The notes under the pieces: generated by a model
Database searches by the model: none
What the model was told of the DNA's origin: nothing
The model's input: the letters and a program-made list of their open reading frames with translations, nothing else
Shown here: piece after piece, positions 8,221 through 16,231 of the stretch
Numbering within the stretch: the first letter of the stretch is position 1
How the letters are laid out: every line of letters starts with the position of its first letter
Made by a program: the position numbers and the translations under genes
Source: Hoeflea ulvae
GTDB taxonomy: Bacteria > Pseudomonadota > Alphaproteobacteria > Rhizobiales > Rhizobiaceae
Length of the DNA stretch: 64,000 nucleotides
Assembly: GCF_026619435.1 (NCBI RefSeq)
Contig: NZ_JAOVZQ010000001.1
Coordinates: 3,789,501 to 3,853,500 of the forward strand
Reading direction: 5' to 3'

Positions 8221-8931
8221 TCAGACAAATGCCGCCATGTGAAACCGGATCTGATCGGCGCCGTAGCGATAGGCCCGGCCGACAGGACAGGCATCGCGCG
8301 CAAGGCATCCCGACCGCATACAGCCATCCTGCCCTGCCCTGCTGTCCAGATGCGAGCGGCACTGAGCCACCGCAAATCCGCCTGCCGCAAAGGCCTCGAC
8401 CGGACAGGCGGAAAGGCAGGGCTTGTCGGTGCAAGTGTCACATGGATGTAGCGCGGCAGTGCCCGGGCCGTGAACAGCCACAGGGTCCGGCATCCCCTTC
8501 CCGGCAAGCGCTTGCTCGCCAAACAGGATCGCCCCGCGATAGCCGTGCCAGAGGCCGAATCCGGGATGGATCAACAGCCCCAGCGGCGAGGGTTTGAGCC
8601 CTTCGGCGGCCATGGCCCATTGCTGGAACGGATGCCACGGAATGTCCGAGGGAAACACCGCCTCGCCGCCAAGCGCGCCGGCCACCGGGCCGATCACCGA
8701 TTTCGACCAGTCGTCAAGCGGCTGGTCACTAGCAGGATGCGCCCGCCACCACTCCGCAAAAACCGGCCAGAACCCGCCACCCGCATGGCCGACAAGGCAG
8801 ATCCCGGCGGCAGGCCTTCCAGTGGCGAGCAAAGGTGGAGTTTCAGGCTCCGGTCCCAGCCAGCCGCGCGGCACCAGCCCGCTTGGCGCCAGCGCCGCCA
8901 CGACAGCCGCGTTGAGCGACAGGCTAGCCAC
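8221..8931 (-). CDS. Two-cluster Fe-S (ferredoxin-like) protein next to the corrinoid methyltransferase
   Basis: A 236-residue protein whose C-terminal third carries eight cysteines in two ferredoxin-like sets: Cys164, 167, 172 and 176 (CDTCTDKPCLSACP) and Cys191, 204, 209 and 215. They are expected to hold two [4Fe-4S] clusters, as in the ferredoxin part of QueG or reductive-dehalogenase-like proteins. The N-terminal 150 residues match no domain I can name. GTG 8931 is chosen as the start because GGAGG lies six bases upstream; longer frames would run inside the preceding gene. It follows the MttB-superfamily gene on the same strand after 100 bases. A role in electron supply or corrinoid reduction is an inference. 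Confidence 0.8.
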   Translation of the reverse strand: MASLSLNAAVVAALAPSGLVPRGWLGPEPETPPLLATGRPAAGICLVGHAGGGFWPVFAEWWRAHPASDQPLDDWSKSVIGPVAGALGGEAVFPSDIPWHPFQQWAMAAEGLKPSPLGLLIHPGFGLWHGYRGAILFGEQALAGKGMPDPVAVHGPGTAALHPCDTCTDKPCLSACPVEAFAAGGFAVAQCRSHLDSRAGQDGCMRSGCLARDACPVGRAYRYGADQIRFHMAAFV

Positions 8932-9031
8932 CTGCCCCTCCGTCCTTGAACGCAGAGCGCCAGACCTCCTGGTGTATGAGGTTGGCCACTTTCTCCTGAG
9001 CGCCTGTCTCCCTGGCTTTATCGGGCTGTGT

Positions 9032-10621
9032 TCAGGTGAAGGCGTCGGGCATCGACTCCTTGCGGCCCGCAATGAACGCCAGCAGCGCTTCGTCGATGGC
9101 CGGGTCGAGTTCGGGAGCCACATAGCTGGCAAGCCATGACCGGCAAAGGTCGCGCGCGCGTTCCTCGATCCGCTTCTCGCCCTCGGCCAGCCACTGCTCA
9201 TAGGAATTGTTGTCCGCCAGCGACGAGCGGAAGAAGGCCTGCTGGAAATTGGCCTGGGTATGGGCGCAGCCGAGATAATGGCTGCCCGGTCCCACTTCGG
9301 CAATCGCATCCAGCGCCTGGCCGGTCACCGACAAATCGATGCCTTCGGCAAAACGCTGCTGCATGCCGAGCTGATCAACGTCGATCATGAATTTCTCGTA
9401 GGAGCTGACCAGCCCGCCTTCGAGCCAGCCGGCGGAATGCAGTGCGAAATTGGTGCCCGCCAGCAGCGTCATGTTCAGCGTCGAGGCGCTTTCATGAGCT
9501 GCCTGCGCGTCAGGAACCTTGGAACCGCACAACGACCCGCCGGTGCGGAACGGGATCTTCAGCCGCCGCGCCAGCTGTGCCGCGCCATAGGAGACCAGCG
9601 CCGGTTCCGGCGTGCCGAAGGTCGGTGCGCCCGACTGCATCGAGATCGAGGCGGCGAATGTGCCGAACAGCACCGGCGCGCCGGGACGGATCAGCTGGGT
9701 GAAGGCGGCGCCTGCCAGCACTTCCGCCAGAATCTGGGTCAGCGTGCCCGCCACCGTCACCGGGCTCATCGCACCGGCAAGAATGAACGGCGAGACCACG
9801 CAGGCCTGGTTGTTGCGGGCATAGACCTTGAGCGCGCCGAGCATGGTCTCGTCAAACACCATCGGCGAGTTGGCGTTGATCAGGTTGAGCGTCACACAGT
9901 TCTGATCAACAAATTCCGCGCCGAACAGGATCTTGCACATCTCGATGGTGTCTTCGGCCCGTTCCGGTGCGGTCACCGAGCCCATGAACGGCTTGTCGCT
10001 GTATTTCATATGGCTGTAGACCATGTCGAAATGGCGCTTGTTGACCGGCACGTCGACCGGCTCGCACACGGTGCCGCCGGAATGGTGCAGCGACGGCGCC
10101 AGATAGGCGAGTTTGACGAAATTGCGGAAATCCTCGATCGTCGCATAGCGCCGCTCGCCATCAAGATCACGCACGAAGGGCGGCCCATAGACCGGTGCAA
10201 AGACCGTGGCCTTGCCGCCGATCTGCACCGAGCGCGCCGGATTGCGGGCATGCTGGGTGAACACCTCCGGAGCCGTTTTCAACAATTCGCGGCACAGGCC
10301 TTTTGGAAACCGGACCCGCTCGCCCTTCACATCGGCGCCGGCTTCGCGCCACAGCGCCAGCGCTTCGGCGTCATCGCGGAATTCGATGCCGATTTCCTCC
10401 AAAATCGTGTCGGCATTGGCCTCGATGAGGCTCAGGCCTTCCTCGTCCAGCACCTCATAGGTGCCGAGCTTGCGCATGATGAACGGCATGGATTGCCCGG
10501 CGCCGCCGCCCGAACGGGCCGCACGCCGGCCGGCCGCGCCCTTGCCGCGCCGTCCCGACGCAGCTTCCGGAGCTGCTTCTGGAGCCAGGTCTGTTGTCGA
10601 AGGAGTGTCTGAATGAGCCAT
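9032..10621 (-). CDS. Trimethylamine methyltransferase (MttB) superfamily protein, non-pyrrolysine
   Basis: Corrinoid-dependent methyltransferase, about 529 residues. MttB-superfamily members move a methyl group from a methylated amine to a corrinoid protein. The reading frame has no internal amber codon, so it is of the non-pyrrolysine type, some of which act on quaternary amines such as glycine betaine. Family segments include LIEANADTILEEIGIEF (near 60), the central TIM-barrel region and the C-terminal GSHYLGCAHTQANF. The N-terminus (residues 23-41) carries an Arg/Gly-rich tag also seen on partner proteins. ATG 10621 gives the family-like N-terminus; ATG 10663 is possible, and neither has a strong binding site. 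Divergent from the corrinoid protein gene across a 41-bp palindrome. Confidence 0.9.
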   Translation of the reverse strand: MAHSDTPSTTDLAPEAAPEAASGRRGKGAAGRRAARSGGGAGQSMPFIMRKLGTYEVLDEEGLSLIEANADTILEEIGIEFRDDAEALALWREAGADVKGERVRFPKGLCRELLKTAPEVFTQHARNPARSVQIGGKATVFAPVYGPPFVRDLDGERRYATIEDFRNFVKLAYLAPSLHHSGGTVCEPVDVPVNKRHFDMVYSHMKYSDKPFMGSVTAPERAEDTIEMCKILFGAEFVDQNCVTLNLINANSPMVFDETMLGALKVYARNNQACVVSPFILAGAMSPVTVAGTLTQILAEVLAGAAFTQLIRPGAPVLFGTFAASISMQSGAPTFGTPEPALVSYGAAQLARRLKIPFRTGGSLCGSKVPDAQAAHESASTLNMTLLAGTNFALHSAGWLEGGLVSSYEKFMIDVDQLGMQQRFAEGIDLSVTGQALDAIAEVGPGSHYLGCAHTQANFQQAFFRSSLADNNSYEQWLAEGEKRIEERARDLCRSWLASYVAPELDPAIDEALLAFIAGRKESMPDAFT

Positions 10622-10693
10622 CAAGAGCCTGCAGTGTCTGGAGTGACGCACCATCGCGCCCATGCATCCATGCTAACCAAAACCGGAGCCCGT

Positions 10694-10734
10694 ACATTCC
10701 TCTTAGCGCCAAGCCTTGGCGCTAAGAGGAATGT
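10694..10734. repeat. 41-bp perfect palindrome between the mttB-like and corrinoid-protein genes
   Basis: Two 20-base perfect arms flank one central base (10714). The left arm contains CATTCCTCTTAGCGCCAAG, and the right arm is its exact reverse complement. It lies in the divergent promoter region between the genes starting at 10621 and 10872. It may be a regulator site, a cruciform or a transcript hairpin. It has no following T-run, so it is not a standard terminator. Confidence 0.9.
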
Positions 10735-10871
10735 CGTCGAAATGACGCCCCGTCGCATTTTCCGGCGCGAGCGTCGTTTTCAAGGAACTTTTGCAAACGA
10801 TCGTCTATATCGCTATGCAGGATGGATCAGCTGTGCCGATCCGTGGACGGGTGCAATCAAGGGAGAAACTG

Positions 10872-11570
10872 ATGTCTGACGATGAAATCATCCTTTCTGA
10901 ACTCTCTGATGACGAGCTTGTCCAGCAGATGCACGACGATCTGTATGACGGGCTCAAGGAAGAGATCGAGGAAGGCACCAATATCCTCCTCGAACGCGGC
11001 TGGACCCCCTATGACCTGCTGACCCAGGCACTGGTCGAGGGCATGCGGATCGTCGGCGAGGACTTTCGCGACGGCATCCTGTTCGTTCCCGAAGTGCTGA
11101 TGAGCGCCAATGCCATGAAGGCGGGCATGTTCATCCTGCGCCCGCTGCTGATCGAAACCGGCGCACCGAAGCTTGGCAAGATGGTTGTCGGCACCGTCAA
11201 GGGGGACATCCACGACATCGGCAAGAACCTTGTCGGCATGATGATGGAAGGCGCAGGCTTCGACGTCATCGATCTCGGCATCAACAATTCTGTGGAAAAA
11301 TATCTAGAGGCCATCGAGCGCGAAAAGCCCGACATCCTCGGCATGTCGGCGCTGCTGACCACCACCATGCCCTATATGAAGGTTGTCATCGACACGATGA
11401 AGGAAAAGGGCATCCGCGACGATTACATCATCCTTGTCGGCGGCGCGCCGCTCAACGAGGAATTCGGCAAGGCCGTGGGCGCAGATGCCTATTGCCGCGA
11501 CGCCGCCGTTGCGGTTGAAACCGCAAAGGACCTGATCAAGCGCCGGCACAACCGTCTGGCCGGCGCCTGA
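10872..11570 (+). CDS. Corrinoid (B12-binding) protein, MttC/MtgC type
   Basis: Methyl carrier for the MttB-superfamily enzyme, 232 residues. Residues 10-95 form the helical cap domain. Residues 104-225 form the Rossmann B12-binding domain, with the lower-ligand motif GDIHDIGKN (His114), SALLTTTM near 157 and VGGAPL near 193. GGGAG lies six bases before ATG 10872. It is transcribed away from the methyltransferase gene. The protein would accept a methyl group from the enzyme at 9032-10621 and hand it to the pterin-binding methyltransferase at 16232-17191. Fold and cofactor are certain; partners are inferred from context. Confidence 0.94.
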   Translation: MSDDEIILSELSDDELVQQMHDDLYDGLKEEIEEGTNILLERGWTPYDLLTQALVEGMRIVGEDFRDGILFVPEVLMSANAMKAGMFILRPLLIETGAPKLGKMVVGTVKGDIHDIGKNLVGMMMEGAGFDVIDLGINNSVEKYLEAIEREKPDILGMSALLTTTMPYMKVVIDTMKEKGIRDDYIILVGGAPLNEEFGKAVGADAYCRDAAVAVETAKDLIKRRHNRLAGA

Positions 11571-11606
11571 TCATCATTTGGCCCGATTCGCGCGTTGGGG
11601 ATGCTG

Positions 11607-11738
11607 TCAGTAGGTGACAGCGTCGCCGACGGCATTTGCGGATTCCTTCACGTCCTTGCCGACGCCGCGTATCGTGTTGGCGCAGGACGCCAGCGACAGG
11701 GCAAGAATGAGGATGGTTGCGATCTTGAAATGTGTCAT
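11607..11738 (-). CDS. Entericidin-type small lipoprotein
   Basis: A 43-residue lipoprotein read from ATG 11738. The signal peptide ends in the lipobox LASC, with lipidation expected at Cys20, and is followed by a short segment ANTIRGVGKDVKESANAVGDAV that matches the entericidin A/B family. Such proteins are membrane-anchored, stress-induced small lipoproteins. It lies opposite to and between the two corrinoid-pathway genes and is probably unrelated to them. Confidence 0.82.
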   Translation of the reverse strand: MTHFKIATILILALSLASCANTIRGVGKDVKESANAVGDAVTY

Positions 11739-11798
11739 TTTCTGCTCAATCCCGGAACAAGCTGTTGAAGCCGGAATTTGGCGCGGATGAAAGGCAAC

Positions 11799-12428
11799 AT
11801 GATGGCAGAACAGTCCAACCCAGCCAGCCAGGGCGAAATTGGTCCGGAAAAAGTCCGGGTGATTGCCTGCGGAATGCTGGCGCGCGAGATTCTGGCTGTC
11901 AATCAGCAGCTTGGCCATGACCATGTCGACCTCAAATGCATCGACGCCAATTACCACCATTACCCCGACCGCATCGCACCGGCCGTTGATCGCGCCATAA
12001 GGGCGGCCCGTGACGAAGGCTATGAGCATATCTTCATAGGCTATGCCGATTGCGGCACCGGCGGCGAACTCGACAAGGTTTGCGCGGCCCATGGCGTCGA
12101 GCGCATCGCCGGACCGCACTGCTTTTCATTCTATATGGGCAATCAGGCTTTCGAGGCCGAGGGCGACGATCTGATGATGACCTTTTTCATCACCGATTTT
12201 CTCGCCAGGCATTTCGACGCCTTCCTGATTCGGCCGCTCGGACTCGACCGCTTTCCCGAACTGCGCGACACCTATTTCGGTCATTACCAGCGCGCGCTTT
12301 ATCTCGCCCAGACCGACGATCCGGAGCTGGAGGCCAAGGCCCGCGCCGCCGCCGAGCGCCTCGGCTTGCGCTACGAACGCCGCTGGACCGGCTATGGCGA
12401 ACTGACGGATGCGCTGACGCCGCTGTGA
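11799..12428 (+). CDS. DUF1638 protein
   Basis: A cytosolic protein of about 209 residues matching the DUF1638 pattern, with VIACGMLAREI at the start, then IFIGYADCGTGGELD and GPHCFSFYMG. The conserved cysteines and histidines (CG, CGTGG, HCF) suggest a metal or redox site, but no reaction is established. ATG 11799 follows AAGG by four bases; ATG 11787 and 11802 are alternatives. It follows the corrinoid protein gene on the same strand with the lipoprotein gene between them. From its position it may be an accessory of corrinoid methyl transfer. Confidence 0.75.
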   Translation: MMAEQSNPASQGEIGPEKVRVIACGMLAREILAVNQQLGHDHVDLKCIDANYHHYPDRIAPAVDRAIRAARDEGYEHIFIGYADCGTGGELDKVCAAHGVERIAGPHCFSFYMGNQAFEAEGDDLMMTFFITDFLARHFDAFLIRPLGLDRFPELRDTYFGHYQRALYLAQTDDPELEAKARAAAERLGLRYERRWTGYGELTDALTPL

Positions 12429-12506
12429 GTCAAGCCACCGGATGAGGCTGGCGCGCCCGGAATATTTTTGGCTTTCCGCCACAATTTTTTAGCAATCCGT
12501 GCTTAG

Positions 12507-13184
12507 ATGGAAGCCAGTCACAATTCAGGGTTTTTGCAAGTGAGTCCGCAGTCCGCCGTATCCTCCGTTCCCGCCATCGCATCAGGCACACATCGTCATC
12601 CCGAAAAGCTCTCGGATTTGCTCGAGCGTCTGGCGCGCGAGGCCGGGGACCGGGTGAGCATGCGCGAGATTGCCAATGCGCTGGACGACCGCTCTTTCGG
12701 CGCCTTCCTGCTCGTCTTCGCCCTGCCCAACCTGATTCCGCTTCCGCCCGGCGCCACCATGGTGCTCGGCCTGCCGATGGTCTTCGTCGCCTGGCAGATG
12801 GTGATCGGCTTGCAGAAAGTGTGGCTGCCGAAGGCGCTTGCCAATTACACCGTCGACCGCGCCACCTTCCAGCGCATGGTCTCCCGGGTCTCGCCCTGGC
12901 TCAGAAGCGCCGAAACCTGGGTCCGGCCGCGCAACTGGCCGCTCGACGGCCCGATCCTCGAGCGCCTGTTCGGACTGTTTGCACTGATCCTAGCCGTCAC
13001 CTGCGTGCTGCCTATTCCCTTCGGCAACTGGTTGCCGGCGCTGGCCGTCGCCGTGCTCGGCGTCGCCCATACCGAACGCGACGGCAATTGCCTGGCCCTC
13101 GGCGTGATCACCGGGCTTGTATCGGTCCTGGTCGCTGGCCTCGTGGTCTTTGCCACCGGCGCCCTGCTGTTCCGGCTGTTCTGA
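12507..13184 (+). CDS. exoD: ExoD-family membrane protein
   Basis: A 225-residue inner-membrane protein of the ExoD family, linked in rhizobia to exopolysaccharide production and alkali tolerance. The soluble N-terminal part (LSDLLERLAREAGDRVSMREI) and the family block DRSFGAFLLVFALPNLIPLPPGA near residue 70 are clear, followed by about four membrane segments. GTG 12540 is a possible alternative start because AGGG lies eight bases before it. It has no obvious role in the surrounding one-carbon genes. Confidence 0.85.
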   Translation: MEASHNSGFLQVSPQSAVSSVPAIASGTHRHPEKLSDLLERLAREAGDRVSMREIANALDDRSFGAFLLVFALPNLIPLPPGATMVLGLPMVFVAWQMVIGLQKVWLPKALANYTVDRATFQRMVSRVSPWLRSAETWVRPRNWPLDGPILERLFGLFALILAVTCVLPIPFGNWLPALAVAVLGVAHTERDGNCLALGVITGLVSVLVAGLVVFATGALLFRLF

Positions 13185-13259
13185 CCGGCCCGTCGGGCTG
13201 AGACAATCTTAACTGCACTGATGTAGCCTTGCGGGTCTGCAACGACACGCCGGGCAACC

Positions 13260-14030
13260 ATGAGCCAGACCAGAAACATTCTCGTTCTCACCGCCGGCGG
13301 CGACTATGCCTGGGTCATCGTCAACGCCCTTGCGTCGCATCTGGATGGCGTCGAAGTGGCGCTCGAGCAGCCTGAATCCAAGACCGTCTTTCTCAAGCGC
13401 CGGGCCCGCAGGATCGGCTGGGTCCAGACCGCGGGCCAGTTCGGCACCATGGTGATTTCCCGTGTCGGCAAGCGTCTTGCCGGCGCGCGAGCCAGGGCCA
13501 TCATCGCCGCCAGCGGTGCGCAAACCGGGATGCCGGACCATCTGCCGGTCACGCCGGTGTCGTCCGCAAATGCCGGCGACTGCCTGGAACTGATCGCGGC
13601 GCGAAAACCCGATATCGTCCTGCTGGTCGGATGCCGGATGCTGAGCCGGGCGACACTCGCTGCCATCCCCTGCCCGGTGCTCAACTACCATTCCGGCATC
13701 AATCCGAAATATCGCGGCGTGGCCGGCGGCTGGTGGGCGCGAGCCACGGGCGATTGCGGGAATTACGGCACCACCGTGCATCTGGTTGATGCCGGCGTCG
13801 ACACCGGCGACATTCTCCATCAGGCGTTTCTGGCGCCTGACCCGCGCGACACTTTGCTCACCGATTCGCTCGCCATGGCCGCAGGCTCGCGCGAGATGGT
13901 CGTGCGCGCCGTCGAGGACGCGCTGAGCGGAAATCTGGAAACCAGACCGGGCCCGTTGCCATCCGTGCAGCGGTTCCACCCGCCGCTCTGGACCTATCTC
14001 GCCACCGGGCTGACCAGAGGCATCTGGTAG
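13260..14030 (+). CDS. Formyltransferase-family protein
   Basis: A 256-residue protein with the formyl-transferase fold. The catalytic Asn-His pair is in NYHSGINPKYRG and the catalytic Asp is in VHLVDAGVDTGDI, as in PurN and Fmt. Family members use or hydrolyse 10-formyl-tetrahydrofolate to formylate amines. The substrate here is unknown; a sugar-nucleotide or peptide-linked amine is as likely as a folate-recycling role. It lies between ExoD and the methylene-THF reductase genes, so a link to the folate branch of the methyl pathway is possible. Confidence 0.78.
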   Translation: MSQTRNILVLTAGGDYAWVIVNALASHLDGVEVALEQPESKTVFLKRRARRIGWVQTAGQFGTMVISRVGKRLAGARARAIIAASGAQTGMPDHLPVTPVSSANAGDCLELIAARKPDIVLLVGCRMLSRATLAAIPCPVLNYHSGINPKYRGVAGGWWARATGDCGNYGTTVHLVDAGVDTGDILHQAFLAPDPRDTLLTDSLAMAAGSREMVVRAVEDALSGNLETRPGPLPSVQRFHPPLWTYLATGLTRGIW

Positions 14031-14171
14031 TTTTTGCAGCGCCGGATTTGACCCCGCGCGTCATCCCCAATACCAGCATCATCATTCAGGTCGCTTTTGA
14101 CGCGCCGCGCGTCGTCGTGAGCGAAGCTGCCAGAAATTCCCATGCGCATTGTAACTCTCAAGGAGACCCCC

Positions 14172-14477
14172 ATGGCCAACTGCATCATCGTCTACTGGCG
14201 CGACATTCCAGCCCAGGTGATCGTCAAGAAGGGACGGGCTTCCGCCAAGCGGGAGCTGACCCTCAGATTCACCGAGGCCATCGACATGTGCGCCATGCGG
14301 ACCGGTGCGGCCGAGACCGATGACTATCTGGCCGACTGGCGCCGTGCCGATCCGGTGGAAGTCTCCGATGATCTTGAAGCCGAAGCCGAACGGGCCGCGG
14401 CGGAACTGGAAACAGCCTATGACAAGGAACGCCTGGTGGCGCTGGTCAAGGGCGGAGGCAGGGAGAGCCATGGCTGA
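14172..14477 (+). CDS. Virulence-factor-domain small protein linked to metF
   Basis: A 101-residue protein matching the small virulence-factor domain family (IVYWRDIPAQVIVKKG, then DMCAMRTGAAETDDYLADWRR). The family name is historical and the function unknown. AGGAG lies six bases before ATG 14172. Its stop overlaps the start of the MetV-like gene at 14470 by eight bases, and that gene in turn overlaps metF. The three are one translationally coupled unit, so a role in methylene-THF reductase activity is inferred. Confidence 0.75.
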   Translation: MANCIIVYWRDIPAQVIVKKGRASAKRELTLRFTEAIDMCAMRTGAAETDDYLADWRRADPVEVSDDLEAEAERAAAELETAYDKERLVALVKGGGRESHG

Positions 14478-15057
14478 CCAACCGACCACACCGACGCAGG
14501 CAAGCCTGAACAAGAAGGCGGTCCAGAAGACCGCCTACAAGCCCTCGGGCGTGTCCGCCACCGGCCGCAATGCCCGCAGCTTTGCCGTCCGGCTCTGGGC
14601 GGTGCGCCATGCGCGCGGGCTCGAGTGGTTCTACGGCCGCTTTGCGGACCTGTTCCTGCGCCTGCACCCGGTCTGGAAGGCGGTCGGCTACCAGCGCGCC
14701 GAGAAGCCGGTCAAGTTCATTGAGAAACACGTCAAGGGCTTCCTGTTCGACTGCCGCATGTGCGGCCAGTGCGTGCTGTCCTCGACCGGCATGTCCTGCC
14801 CGATGAACTGCCCCAAACAATTGCGCAACGGCCCCTGCGGCGGCGTTCGCGCCAATGGCAATTGCGAGGTCGAACCCGACATGCCCTGCGTCTGGGTGCA
14901 GGCCTGGAGCGGATCGCAGAAAATGGTCGAGAACCAGGCCATCCTCGCCGTGCAGAAGCCGGTTGACCAGTCCTTGCGCGAAACCTCGTCCTGGTTGCGG
15001 GTGACCGCCCAGGCAGCCGCCCTTGCCGAAGCCGCCAAACCCACGGAGCCCGCATGA
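14470..15057 (+). CDS. MetV-like protein (methylene-THF reductase C-terminal domain)
   Basis: A 195-residue protein with the methylene-THF reductase C-terminal domain found in MetV of acetogens. Eight cysteines lie at 95, 98, 101, 110, 114, 123, 132 and 140 (CRMCGQC, SCPMNCP, GPCGG). In MetV related cysteines bind an Fe-S cluster and zinc and transfer electrons to MetF. The start overlaps the previous stop, and its stop overlaps the metF start in ATGA. The pair resembles the MetVF complex, which suggests that MetF here works with an Fe-S partner rather than with NADH alone. Confidence 0.82.
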   Translation: MADQPTTPTQASLNKKAVQKTAYKPSGVSATGRNARSFAVRLWAVRHARGLEWFYGRFADLFLRLHPVWKAVGYQRAEKPVKFIEKHVKGFLFDCRMCGQCVLSSTGMSCPMNCPKQLRNGPCGGVRANGNCEVEPDMPCVWVQAWSGSQKMVENQAILAVQKPVDQSLRETSSWLRVTAQAAALAEAAKPTEPA

Positions 15058-16148
15058 GCACGTCCGACGTCAATCCCGCCGGCATCGACCTGCCGCTCGA
15101 TCCGCTGCCCGGCCACTCCTCCCGCGGCCGGCTGGAGCGCGTGCTGCGCCGCGGCGAATTTGCCGTCACCACCGAACTCAACCCGCCCGACAGCGCCGAT
15201 CCGGAAGACGTCTACAACCGCGCCGCCATTTTCGATGGCTGGGTCGACGGCATCAATGCGGTCGACGCCTCGGGCGCCAATTGCCACATGTCCTCTGTCG
15301 GCATCTGCGCCCTGCTCACCCGCATCGGCTATGCGCCGATCATGCAGATCGCCTGCCGCGACCGCAACCGCATCGCCATCCAGGGCGACGTGCTCGGCGG
15401 CGCCGCCATGGGCGTCGGCAATATCCTGTGCCTGACCGGCGACGGGGTTCAGGCCGGTGACCAGCCCGGCGCCAAGCCCGTCTTCGATCTCGACTGCATG
15501 TCGCTGCTCGAGACCATCCGCATCATGCGCGACAATGGAAAATTTCTCTCCGGACGCAAGCTGACGACACCGCCGCAGGTGTTCCTCGGCGCCGCCATCA
15601 ATCCATTTGCACCGCCCTATGATTTCCGCCCGCACCGTCTGGCCAAGAAGATCGCCGCCGGCGCCCAGTTCGTCCAGAGCCAGTATTGCTACGACGTGCC
15701 GATGTTCCAGCGATACATGCAGCAGGTGCGCGACATGGGGCTTCACGAGGAGTGCTTCATTCTCTGCGGCGTCGGGCCTCTGGCCTCCGCCCGCACCGCC
15801 AAATGGATGCGCGCCAATGTGCCCGGCGTTCACATTCCCGATCACATCATTGCCCGTCTGGAAGGTGCTGCCGACCAGAAAGCCGAAGGCAAGCAGATCT
15901 GCATCGACATCATCAATGAGGTCAAGGAAATCGACGGGGTCTCCGGCATTCATGTTATGGCCTACCGGCAGGAAGAGTTCGTTGCCGAGATCGTCCATGA
16001 TTCGGGCGTGCTCAAGGGCCGCAAGCCCTGGCGCAAGGAACCCAACCCTGCCAATGAACTCGCCGATTTGCACCAGGAGGAAGCTCGCGACACGTCGCGC
16101 ATGACCCCGCATGTCATGGCCGGCGTTGCCGCCGACAGCGGCGACTAG
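15054..16148 (+). CDS. metF: Methylenetetrahydrofolate reductase MetF
   Basis: FAD-dependent enzyme that interconverts 5-methyl-THF and 5,10-methylene-THF, 364 residues. The TIM barrel starts near residue 25 (GEFAVTTELNPPD, family Glu), with DGINAVDASGANCHMSS, the folate/flavin segment LCLTGD and QSQYCYD near 205. It lacks a long regulatory domain, as usual in bacteria. It is coupled to the MetV-like gene by an ATGA overlap. In this setting the expected direction is oxidative, feeding methyl groups taken from amines into the one-carbon pool; that direction is an inference. Confidence 0.92.
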   Translation: MSTSDVNPAGIDLPLDPLPGHSSRGRLERVLRRGEFAVTTELNPPDSADPEDVYNRAAIFDGWVDGINAVDASGANCHMSSVGICALLTRIGYAPIMQIACRDRNRIAIQGDVLGGAAMGVGNILCLTGDGVQAGDQPGAKPVFDLDCMSLLETIRIMRDNGKFLSGRKLTTPPQVFLGAAINPFAPPYDFRPHRLAKKIAAGAQFVQSQYCYDVPMFQRYMQQVRDMGLHEECFILCGVGPLASARTAKWMRANVPGVHIPDHIIARLEGAADQKAEGKQICIDIINEVKEIDGVSGIHVMAYRQEEFVAEIVHDSGVLKGRKPWRKEPNPANELADLHQEEARDTSRMTPHVMAGVAADSGD

Positions 16149-16191
16149 CCCGGACGCGACGGCTTGATCTTCACTCAGAAAACAGCATAAT

Positions 16192-16213
16192 GACATAAGC
16201 AAATCTTTATGTC
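16192..16213 (+). promoter_or_regulatory. Operator-like dyad before the pterin-binding methyltransferase gene
   Basis: Arms GACATAA (16192-16198) and TTATGTC (16207-16213) form an imperfect palindrome. It shares the outer sequence ACATAA...TTATGT with the perfect site at 6279-6298. It lies 19 bases upstream of ATG 16232. This suggests common control of the two methyltransferase genes. Confidence 0.65.
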
Positions 16214-16231
16214 TTCACCGAAGGACCGAAT

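Noticed and set aside
9032..10621. Pyrrolysine-containing trimethylamine methyltransferase
   Set aside because: The frame has no internal amber codon and no pyl genes are visible, so it is the non-pyrrolysine type.
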